In this document: piece after piece, positions 1 through 10,000 of the stretch | Numbering within the stretch: position 1 is the stretch's first letter | Layout: every line of letters begins with the position of its first letter | Source of the DNA: Diphasiastrum complanatum | Lineage: Eukaryota; Streptophyta; Lycopodiopsida; Lycopodiales; Lycopodiaceae | Assembly: GCA_029204225.1 (NCBI GenBank) | Contig: CM055109.1 | Location: forward strand, 31,533,870 to 31,597,869 | Length of the DNA: 64,000 nt | Reading direction: 5' to 3' | Position numbers and translations under genes: made by a program | Notes under the pieces: generated by a model | Database searches by the model: none | Told to the model about the DNA's origin: nothing | The model's input: the letters and a program-made list of their open reading frames with translations, nothing else

Positions 1-329
1 TGGGCCAATGGTGTCTTATGTCGATTCTATAGTGAAAATCTACTCAAAAGAAGATATATTTGATTTAAGTCACCATAAACATGCGAATTTTGTAATTTGT
101 TGTGATTGCTCTTCCAAGTTCCTTAAAAAGTGTCAATCATGTTTGTGAGTCTTGTGCTTTGTCAAAGTCACATAGACTACCTTATACTCGAGTTTGGTTG
201 TCTAAGTTCAAAACATTTACTATAGAAAAAGGTGATAACTATACGTCGTACACTTGAACTCAATTAGCTAGTTATTTCACTACTAACTAACTCACCTCGA
301 TCAAGTGGTCACCTTGTGTGCGTGTGCGT
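1..329. other. No gene recognised at the left edge
   Basis: This is AT-rich sequence with no convincing reading frame. It probably belongs to the cyclase intron that precedes the exon at 4609, because that exon starts in the middle of the protein. Confidence 0.4.
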
Positions 330-2900
330 CTCAGCATGCGTCCATTGGTGTTCACGAGCACTGCTCAATGGAGAGTTTGTTTCTCCTCTTCGTGTGATGG
401 CTGGCCCGCCCATACGCTCTAGTTTCGCTCACACGCGAAGCCGAAAAATCCTATGAGAGGACTCTCTTTGCCAATCGTTGAAGGTCAAGAGTACTGTGGC
501 CATTAAAGCTCCACCATGTCACAGGCACCAACTGATCATTTCTCAGCTGACACTGCTCTCGATCAAAAGGATACAGGCCCCGCTCAAACTTTACCATATC
601 TCACTCTATGTTCCTTAGAGTCGGCGGGTCTATTGGCAAAATAAATAGAACATGTGTCAGGCCACAGAAAGACTAATGCCTATGCTAATATAAACAAGTA
701 GACTGGCAACAATATTTGCAATGCCTGCGTCGGGCCATACATGCTCAGTGTACTCCGCCCATCCTCGGTGGAGCTCCATGTCGCCAGGACGTCTGGCAGA
801 GCGCCACAAGGGGTGCAACATGTGGGCTACCACATGGATGGGTCTGTGGAAGAAGTCCCACCTCGTCTATTAAACACTGAGGAGCTCGTCCTTCCTGCGC
901 AAGTGACATTGCAAATGGTTAGTCATCTTTGAAAGCATGAAAGCAAAGTGAAACTAAAACGAAAAGAAAGTGAGCAATACCTAAGCGCCTCACCGATGCG
1001 GTCCATGAACTCGTATATGAGATCGAGAGTGCACTCCTCTCGGTCTACTAGGCGCAGCACATAGAAGATAGGTCGAAGAACCTCTACAAGCTCACCTGAC
1101 AGTGTCCAGAAGTCCTCTACAAACACTATGGCCTAGAACTGCACTGCCTCTGTCATGTGATTCCTGAACTCATCAAATCCCTCACTGGTTGCCATCCTCC
1201 ACAAATGATCTCGTAAGATGCATAGTCGCTCGAGAACCAGGAAAAGGTAGGCAAAGCGAGTGGGTGCTGGCTTCTTTAGGTCCAGTCTTGAGAAGGTACG
1301 GAACAATGCCAACACGCGCTTCTTCCTGGTGACAAAGTTCACCACGTGCATGGCCTGAGAGGTGAGCTGCAAGAAAAACATCAAACAAAATTTGTTAAAA
1401 GCTTAAAGAGGCTAGGTGCCTAGAACAATTGACAAGTGGAAAAGGCTTTACAAAGTATCGAACATTGTACCTCACGAACCCATAGAAGTGTGACCATATC
1501 GTGAATGAGAAGATCGATGCAATGTGCAGCACACGGGGTCCACACAATATCGGGGTGCTCCCTCATCGCCATCTCTCCCATCTGTTTGCGGTTCGTGGCA
1601 TTGTCTGTGACAACTTGAACCACGTGATTATCCCCAATCTCCTGCACTACATCTCTGGCTGCCTCACTGATGAACTTAGCCGTGATGGCTCCACCAGCTC
1701 GAGTAGCATCCACGCCTCGTAGGAAGACTGTGCCAAGCGGGCAAGATACGAGGATATTGATGATAGATTGCCGACGACATCCATCGCTCAATATCGAGCA
1801 TCCATAACTGCAAAAAGATAACATTTCTTAGACATATGCAAACACTGTGGTACTTTGCAAAGTGAAACAAATGCAGGGGTAAAGAGTAGCAAAGAATTCT
1901 TACATCTGCCATGTTGTGCGAATGGAAATCAGCTCCCGTGTGATAGTCTCCTCCTCCTGTCGTAGCATAGTCGTGCGCAATGCCTCTCTCCTCGGAGGCC
2001 TCCATGAGGAATCAGCTGCTGCGATCTGAAGGCAAGTGTCCCTAAAGATCCAAGTGTCAGCAACAACAAAAGGGATGTCACACTCATAAAAGATTTGGCC
2101 AATCTGTCAGGTACACAGGGCATGCTACTGTCTCGGCCACCCACCTTGGTCCAAGGTTTGTTGCCTAGCCCTAACCCCTCTCTGCTGCACAAAGGGCTTT
2201 GTCGGTCTAGCACGCCTGCTAGAAGCAACAGATGGGTGCACTGAGGGTGTGTTTGACTATGGAGCATCACCTGCTGGATCTCTGCGCCCCCCTGTGGCAA
2301 GATCTGGCTCTGTAGATGGTGCATCTGCAGCTAATGACGATGGATGAGAGGGACTTGCTGCTGAAGGAACAATAGGATGAAAGGCTGCATGTGCCAGTGA
2401 ACACTTGCCTTGAAAATAGGAAGCTCTAAAGCATTTCTATAAGCATAGTATAGATGTCACTAGAGTTGCAAACTTATTCATTAATAATGCTCCACAATGA
2501 ATCCTAAAAAAACCATTTTCCATAGAAGTTTGCTCATATTTATCGAGTATGATTTTCATATATGAGCTTCCATTTTGAAAATACTACCAACACATAGGAC
2601 ATTCATAATAGTTTCTTGTGACTAGAACTATGTACCAAAAAACAGAAGTCATATTTCGGGTTGTTGTAGTCCATGAGATGGTCTCAATGGCTCAAGAGAC
2701 GTACCGTCGGCAGGCCCGTATGTGTCCATCAATCTCTCCACCTCTGCATCTGATATGCGAGGGCAAATGGATATGCCCATCCCCCGCCCATCTGTCCGCA
2801 AATGGATATGCCCATCCCCCACCCATCTGTAGTAAGTGGCCCTGACCTTGGTAAGAGAACCAGTAAAGACCCCACCACAATGCAGTCATCTCCATCTGCG
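330..2900 (-). pseudogene. hAT-superfamily transposase (DUF659 / hAT C-terminal dimerisation type), decayed
   Basis: Read on the minus strand, the fragments follow hAT transposase order. A possible BED-finger remnant lies at about 2690-2890. Next comes the pre-catalytic segment with FYECDIPFVVADT (about 2095 to 2057). The DUF659 core follows, with YGCSILSDG and CPLGTVFLRGVDA (1807 to 1700) and DNATNRKQMGEM..WTPCAAHCIDLLIHDM (1625 to 1500). Then come TRFAYLFLVLERL (about 1250), LRLVDREE..YEFMDRIGEA (about 1040) and HRPIHVVAHMLHP (about 840). The C-terminal dimerisation region has VTWWSFNGHSTLDLQRLAKRV and HTKRRNKLS (520 to 340). A 96-bp GT-AG intron at 1808-1903 joins two blocks in frame. Several in-frame stops (for example after LAKRVLS) show it is dead. 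I did not find its terminal inverted repeats or 8-bp target duplication. The family call is strong; the BED part and the outer ends are inferred. Confidence 0.82.
2763..2832. repeat. 35-bp direct repeat, two copies
   Basis: The unit beginning GCAAATGGATATGCCCATCC occurs at 2763 and again at 2798 with one difference in the unit. It lies in the region that may be the BED-finger part of the hAT remnant. Confidence 0.8.
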
Positions 2901-3163
2901 GGCACCAGATCCCTGGTGCATAGCCACTTACCCCTCTGTCAACTCAACCTCTGACCAAATGCCTCTACCAAGGGCCGGCATCGTGTGAAACTGTCAATGT
3001 GCCAGACCTGCAAAAGAGGAAGCAAACAATCACATGTCAGTATATTCTGTTGGTAGCAACAACATTCAGATTTCACATATGCATTCACAACATTCAATTG
3101 CTTACAACAACCCTTAACCCAACATAAAAAAAAAACTACCATTTTGTTGCATCAACAACAGGT

Positions 3164-3840
3164 TCAAGTTGCAAATAGTGTCTTGGACCTTGAACTCATC
3201 AAAACAAGCATCCTAAGAACCGCATACTCATCTAGATGACTATCAGCAAAATAAGCTAGTAAGTATACAATAGGACCATCATGAAATGTATAACCATATG
3301 CCATACGGAGATCTACTGGAGGAGTAGGCAAAGCATATGAAAGAGCAACCGTGGACCCATGAATATTATCAAAATAAGGAGCATAGGTGACAACATCTAT
3401 AGCATGGCGCTCAGGAATTTGAGTAGCATCAAAGTACTCAACAACAATATCAAAGCATGCAATAGCATCGGCTATAGTAGCAAAGCATACTATATCAGTA
3501 TCAAGGACCATATCAGCCGCAACCTGTATATGTGAATCAGCATTACTATGGGATACAATGACGAGCTCAGGTAGATCAATAACTATCTCAAGTAAATCAG
3601 GCAACTTGCTCACACTGTGTGATATAGAATCATCCTCATGTGTATCGCTAGCAATGTGTGAATCAACCTCATGTGAATCGCTAGCAATGTGTGACTCTAT
3701 CTCTATTTAGCCCGCACAAGAAATTGGAACCTCGCATACCGAAGAATGCTCACGAGGGGAATCAGAAGGAGTAGAACTCTCAAGACCTATGATACCATTC
3801 GTAAGAGCAAGAGGAAAAACAAATGCAGAATCATCATCAG
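3164..3840 (-). pseudogene. Unrecognised reading frame with a short internal amino-acid repeat
   Basis: On the minus strand, 3613 to 3164 is open for 149 codons. The frame also reads upstream to about 3840, interrupted by one stop near 3708. The upstream part has two near-copies of an 11-residue unit (SHIASDSHEVD and SHIASDTHEDD), produced by a 33-bp tandem duplication at about 3640-3705. The rest is acidic and hydrophobic, rich in D, I, V and A. I recognise no domain. The LTR-like repeat with a TATA box immediately upstream (3842-4165) suggests it was transcribed from that repeat, so it may be internal sequence of an unclassified element rather than a host gene. Confidence 0.35.
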
Positions 3841-3841
3841 A

Positions 3842-4165
3842 AATATAAGAAGGCGAAGTACAGGTAGAAAGTCATGCCTCTCAAAGATAGGCGGATGAGA
3901 ATGGACATGGTCAATGCTGCCCTATATATACCCCACCAATGAACCCTAAAGTAGGAATTCCAAAATAGAGGGAGGCAGAAGATTTGGAGGGAAAATAGTG
4001 TGCCCCCCCACTCCAAATCAATATGACCAAGTCCTAAAACTGTGACCAAATACGGCCCAAGGCCAGTACATGAATAAAAAGGGCCCATATGCATAATAAA
4101 GAATAAAAGAATGGACGCGGCAAATGTAATGAGCCGAGTCCATAACTCTACCAAATTAGGGCTAT
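3842..4165 (-). repeat. LTR-like repeat R, copy 1
   Basis: On the minus strand this resembles 56740-57200 on the plus strand. Both carry the same order of landmarks: GTTATGGACTCGGCTCATTAC, a GGGCCC-rich stretch repeating 'CTTGGGCC', 'CACTATTTTCCCTC', then a TATA-like box (TATATATAGGG here). The promoter-like order suggests an LTR. TG/CA ends and a target duplication are not visible. Confidence 0.5.
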
Positions 4166-4608
4166 TGAGTCTCAAGATGGTCAATGCCTCACCAGTTAGT
4201 CACTTGCCTAGTTGTTTTCAGCTCATTCACTACTAATGAGCATATGAACCATGGGTCTAGCTGAGTAAGTATCAATGTGAATTATTATGATTGAGGTGTC
4301 AAACAAAGGCTCCAAATATTGTTTATTGGTCGTACTCATATGTCCATGACTGGACATGTGTATGATTATTTAGACGTGATCTTTGTCTTTGTCCATTCCT
4401 TATTCCTACAAAATAAGAGCCGAATTGACTTGTTAAGTTTTTGTTAATTCTTAGTGTCATTTGTATAATAACATGCTTTTTGTGTTCTTCATATGTTATA
4501 ATTCAAATGGTTAAATTGTGTGGATTTTCTTTAGTGTATGCAAATTGAATTTTACACCTCACAATTTCTCATCTTACGGAAAAGTTGACAAGCTATATTT
4601 TGTGGCAG
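4166..4608. other. Intron sequence before the first visible cyclase exon
   Basis: No gene is seen. The stretch is AT-rich and ends in the acceptor GGCAG at 4604-4608. I looked here and further left for the cyclase segments that should precede MWCHCR and found none. Confidence 0.6.
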
Positions 4609-4775
4609 GACGTATGTGGTGTCATTGTCGAATGGTCTACCTGCCCATGAGTTACATATATGGTCGGCGTTATTCGAGTCCACTTACAAAACTAACAAGT
4701 GAAATTAGAAATGAGATCTTTGTGGTACCCTATAAAGAAGTTAACTGGGATTCAGCTCGAAATGATTGTGCAAGG
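4609..4775 (+). CDS. CAS1-like: Cyclase exon a (MWCHCR exon)
   Basis: The acceptor is GGCAG|GA and the donor AAGG|GTAAAT. The first two bases complete a split Gly codon, followed by 55 codons. It holds [18 protein letters not shown] and [17 protein letters not shown]. The His in MWCHCR is typical of cycloartenol synthases, where amyrin and lupeol synthases usually have Tyr. It corresponds to about residues 252-307 of Arabidopsis CAS1. Confidence 0.93.
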
Positions 4776-7008
4776 GTAAATGATATTCATTTTGAATTTT
4801 CCAACTTTTTGCATTGTTCTTGCAACGTACATCATTTTATGTTGTCTCAAGTAACTCTAAAAAACACTAGAACTGCAAAGAATGACAATGTTGTTTAGTA
4901 AAATTCTCTACATTATCCCATTTGCAAATGCGAAGTGTTAAGTACTCGATGAAATCGAACTAGGAATAAACTTAGTAGTTAAGAGAAATAGTTAAGCTTT
5001 TGGCATGTGAGTTTGTGTTTTAGATCCTTTGTCAATATGCTCGGGGTAAGCATATGGAATTTCATATCAAAGAAAGGAGAAAGGAAAAAAAAAACATTAT
5101 TGTTTGTGTAGTACCCTAAGGCACATAAGACTCAAGTACATTGCAAGTGTGTAGAACATAAGGAGTGTAAAACATCCCCTTAACATGAACCAAATTCAAT
5201 CTTCCAGCTAAAACTATAGCAAACAACATAGAATTATTAACTACTAGCAAAAATTATATACTACTGTGATGAATAAAATAATAGTTAATGCGTTTGGGTT
5301 ATGAAAGACTCATAGAGAGTAGCATAAGTGAATCAAACTAGATCGCCAAAGAAAGTCATCATGGTTGATTTAGCCATTGAAACTATGGTAGAAGTGACCC
5401 TTGTATGCCTGGAAGAACCAAAGCTTGTGATTGTGGAACAAATCTAGGTAGATGTAAAGCCCTCTCTTTTCTATGGCAATGCCCATAAGCAACAAGTGTG
5501 TCATTCTCTTGGAGTCTTGTATGCATGGTTTGGAGAAAAAAGAATCGATAATGGGAAGAGGAATTGGTAGTTGTGTTTTGGCATGTATCATCCCTAAGGT
5601 GAAACATCTCCCGTAGCATAAGGGCTATGCATCTCTGATCCTTGTAACACTTCAATGAGCGAAGTGTAATTTCTGAGTCTTGATAAAGGAAATAATAATG
5701 ACCTTTGATCTTATAGTATAAAGGACAACAAAAAATGAAGTCATCCTTGGACTCCACCTCCCCCATGGAACACATGCACAAATGCTCCAAGTGGAACCGA
5801 GGAGGTGTGGAGCATGTGTGACAAGATGGTGATGAGAACATTTATCATCAAGCTAGGGAGGGTATAAGGGTAAGATGAAATGGATTCAGCTGATTTGTAT
5901 GTGCGGGACTTAGACGTTGCAGTATGGAGTGAAGGGTTAAGGAAGGAGGCTTGTGACTCCAATGAACTCTCATGTGGAAAATGGTGAAATAACGAAGTCA
6001 AAGATTCTTGATAGACCAGGGTACACAAGTGGTCAAAAGTATATTTAGGTGCACGATGAAATGTGGGATGGGAAGATGACTTTGATGGCAAGATGTCTAT
6101 AATACTTGGGCCCATGATGCATGAGGTTAAGTTTAGTCAAGTTAATAAAAATTTAGACAAAGGCCCTAGTCAAGTGACACCTACATGGACAAGTTTCATG
6201 CAAGTCTACATGATTGTGAGAATGGAAAGTATAGTTGCCAAATTTAGGTCAACAAGTTAGGACACTATAACTGGCTAGCTCATCATGGGTTTCACCTAGA
6301 TGCAACAAATACTCACCATATGTAGTAATAGGTCCCAAACTATCCTCAAATACCCTAGTTAATCCCAACTCATCTCCATCAAGGGCATGTATGAAGCTAA
6401 TTAGTAACATCATGGAAATCCAACTATTGTGAGGCTTTCCTAGTATTGAAATTGCTAGTGAAATATATTCCCTTGCTTTACAAACTTGACAATATTTGTG
6501 GAAAGGTCAAAACAGGGTGAACCAATACCCTTGACAAAGGAGGATGACTCTGGAGGAAAGTAACATGCAACAACAAATAGGTCTCTGTCCAAGCCGATAC
6601 CATGTCCAACAATTTGGATCCAAATGTATCGTGCATGTTAGTCATGTCTGACGAACTCAATGATAGGATCCCTTGTATAAACAAACCCCACTCGAACCTT
6701 TCCCACTCACAGATATGGTCTCAGGCCTATATACAGACTCCCATTGATAATCTGGAAAGATAGGTAATCCTCTCTCTTGACTCTCATGAGTCTCCATGAA
6801 AAACAACAAATCTCTCCTAGTAATGACATTAACTAAGTCTCCAACTGTGAACAATGAATAGATGCCAGTACAATTCCATATCCCAATTTGTATGCAACGT
6901 GAATGGGCCCCTGGGATGCTCCCAACCCTGGGGGTCCCAACTCCTTGTTTCCATGAGCTCTTCGTTGTCCTCCAAGCTGAATCCGAACTTTCAACATGAT
7001 GAGCCAAT

Positions 7009-7085
<77 letters not shown>

Positions 7086-10000
7086 TTTATTAACGTCTTT
7101 TGGGCACCCGTGGGTGCATAAGACCAAAAAGAAAATATGTACAAGCAACAGTGGGAGCATCATCCATAGGAGGACGTGGCCATAAAATTCTATAAACTAG
7201 CTACGAATGAAAGTAGAACAAAGCAAAAGTGAAATAAGCCCACAACCCGGGCCAGGTATAACAGAAGAACTATAGAAAAAGTACCAATACCCACAACCCG
7301 GGCTAGGTGGAGAATAAGTACATATCAACGAAAGTAAGTGTGAAGTGTTCGTTGAGTGGAGCGGCCCCAATGGAGGCGAGTGCCGACTACATCTGGGCTT
7401 TTTCCGCGGTGGCACAGCGATAGGAATCTCATCATCGAAGTCATCAGCATGTGCTCGAGTCCGAAAGAAGCCAGTGAGAAGCAATTGCTAGGAGTCTAAC
7501 CCCAGGTGATTTGGTACAGGCAGATGAGACTGACGGAGAGTAAGCATCTTACGAACAAGAAGTCCCAAGCAACGAGCATCAGGATAGGAGACAAAACTGC
7601 GAAGTATGCGATCCATCGCAAAAGAGACAATAATACCTCCCTCGTATCTCATAATACAACGGACATCTAAGGAGGAAATGAGCTTCATCTTCCACCTCCT
7701 GCAACGAGCACAAGCGACATAGACGACGCTCCCGGGGGATATCCTATGCACGGACGTGGCCGACTGCACGTCGGGACCCAACTGGGGGCCATGTCCTGTT
7801 GACAGGGTTTCTAGATTGTGTTAGGCCCGCCATGGCTATGGATCGTGCTGGGGCACACTACTCACACTGTCTTGCCCTGTTGGTCGTGTACGCTGGACAC
7901 GACCCTGACTGTGGTATCTGACGTATCTGTGTTCTCTAGGGTTCGGCACTAGTCACGAGCTCGTAACACTCCCTCCCCCTTAAGACCCGTCTTGGTCCTC
8001 TAAGACAAAGTCTGGAAAAATCTTGCGAAGGACGCTGCCTCTTTCCCAAGTGGTATTCTCAACCGGCTGATCATTCCACTTGACCGGGTATTCTCGGTAT
8101 AGAGTATGACGAGTCTGCGTCTCTGTACTATCAAGAATCTCCTCTGGCTCATGTGGAGGTTGCTGAGAATCCAATGGGAGAACTAGAACACTGTCCCCTA
8201 CCAGATTTTCTGATCTAGCTAAGGCTTTTCGTAACTGACTTACATGAAAGACTGGAAAAACCTTACTACTGTGTGGGAGTTCTAGTTTATAGGTGACCTC
8301 GCCTAGTCTCCTACTGATGGTAAAGGGACCACAATACCTTGGAGACAACTAAGCACACACTCCTGATTTGAGGGTTTTAGAGTCAACTGGGACTCTCAAG
8401 TAGAATTTCTCACCAGCGGAGAACTGCACATCCCGTCTGTGTGGATCTGCATAATGCCTAGCTCGATCCTGGGACTGCCTAATGCTACGCTTAGCATGTT
8501 CTATTATTTGGTTTAGGTCCTCTAAAAAGTTTCTGGCTGCTTCAACTTTTTCTTGTTTAAACCCTACAGCTGTGGGTGAGCGTGGCTGAAAACCGTACAT
8601 CAACATAAATGGGCTGTATCCTGTAGCTGAATGTTTGGTACTGATGTAAGCAAACTCTAATATCGAGAGATACTCCTCCCAATTTGTCTGCTTCTTGCTG
8701 ACGTATGCTCGAAGCATATCCTCCAGCACCTGATTTACTCTCTCTGTTTGACCGTCCATCTGTGGATGGTCGGTGGTACTCATATTAAGTTTAGTATGGA
8801 GATGATGGAATACTGCCCTCCAAAAATTTCCATTAAACTTACTGTGTCCCGGTTGTTGACTATGCCGGAAGGTAGACCGTACAATTTAAATAACCCATTA
8901 ACAAACAACCCTGCTAACTCTGGAGCTCTAACGGTTGTTTTGGCCACAATAAAATGAGCCATTTTGGCCAGACAGTCAACTGTGACCCATATAGCGTCAT
9001 TACCCTTTTGTGTTAGGCAGTGTTACGAGCTCGTAACCAGTGCCGAACCCTAGAGAACACAGATAGGTCAGATACCACAGTCAGGGTCGTGTCCAGCGTA
9101 CACGACCAACAGGGCAAGACAGTGTGAGTAGTGTGCCCCAGCACGGTCCATAGCCATGGCAGGCTTAACACAGCCTAGGGACCCTGTTAGCAGGATAGGG
9201 CCCCCAGTTGGGTTCCGACGTGCAGTCAGCCACGTCAGTGCCACGTGGTCGACACTTGGCAGTAGCATGCTACCAGTCCTCACACTGGGCTAGGAGGGGC
9301 TTACTCAATATCAGGGAGTAGGCAAGGTGGGGTGGATCAGTTAGTGTTTGCCCTACTGTGGTGTTAGGATCTCTTACATTGGTATCAGAGCCATCTCCTT
9401 CTGTGGGAGCTTAGTACCAGCAGTAGAGAAATCTATCAGAAGGTAAGAAAGAATTCTCAAACTTTCAGAAAAGAGGAGAGGAGAGAAATCGCTGTAGTGA
9501 CAGACATCCATCGCTGCTTTTGCAGAGGAATTACTCATTTTTTGAGTAGAACCTGAGCCAGATTGCAAGTACAGATCAGTCGCTGTAAAGACTAGATATC
9601 TATCTCTGATTTGTGAGTGCAAACTTTAGAAATCAGAGCGGGTTTGAGGTAGAAATCTGGAAGTAGATCCAGAGCTGGATAGAGAGCAATCTCTGGGCAG
9701 ATTCATCACTGTTTTGCAGTGGATTCCTGAGCAGATGAGGGCGGATTTGAAGGATCAGATCTTTACTCAAAGCAGCGAGCAGTCTCCTTCAAACTCCAGA
9801 ATTTTAGACCGGTTTGTGGTCTTAAACTTGAGATTTCTAGAGCAGCAGACAGCGAGGGTTTCCCCCTTATCATAGATCAGAATTTTTCACAAGTTTTTGG
9901 GGCCCAAATTCCACTTTTTTGGAGTCATAACTCTGTGGAGCAGACAACGAGGGGCCTCCAAGATAGAAATCGGATTTTTGTCCACTGTGTAGGGTTTTCA

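Noticed and set aside
2763-2832. CRISPR-like direct repeats
   Set aside because: Only two adjacent copies with no spacers, in plant DNA; it is a simple tandem duplication.
330-2900. Domesticated hAT-derived host gene
   Set aside because: Multiple in-frame stops occur in conserved blocks, including just after LAKRVLS.
1-4608. Missing N-terminal cyclase exons
   Set aside because: I looked on the plus strand for the segments that precede MWCHCR (the first-exon NNH.GRQ.WEFD region, DGHWPGDYGGP, GGWGLHIEG, NNPLPPE) and found none. They must lie left of the window.
6657-7163. Protein with a long Ser-Leu repeat
   Set aside because: It is the translation of the (AG)35 microsatellite and joins unrelated LINE pieces.
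9380-9391. tRNA gene at the TGGTATCAGAGC motif
   Set aside because: Only the primer-binding site is present; there is no cloverleaf around it.
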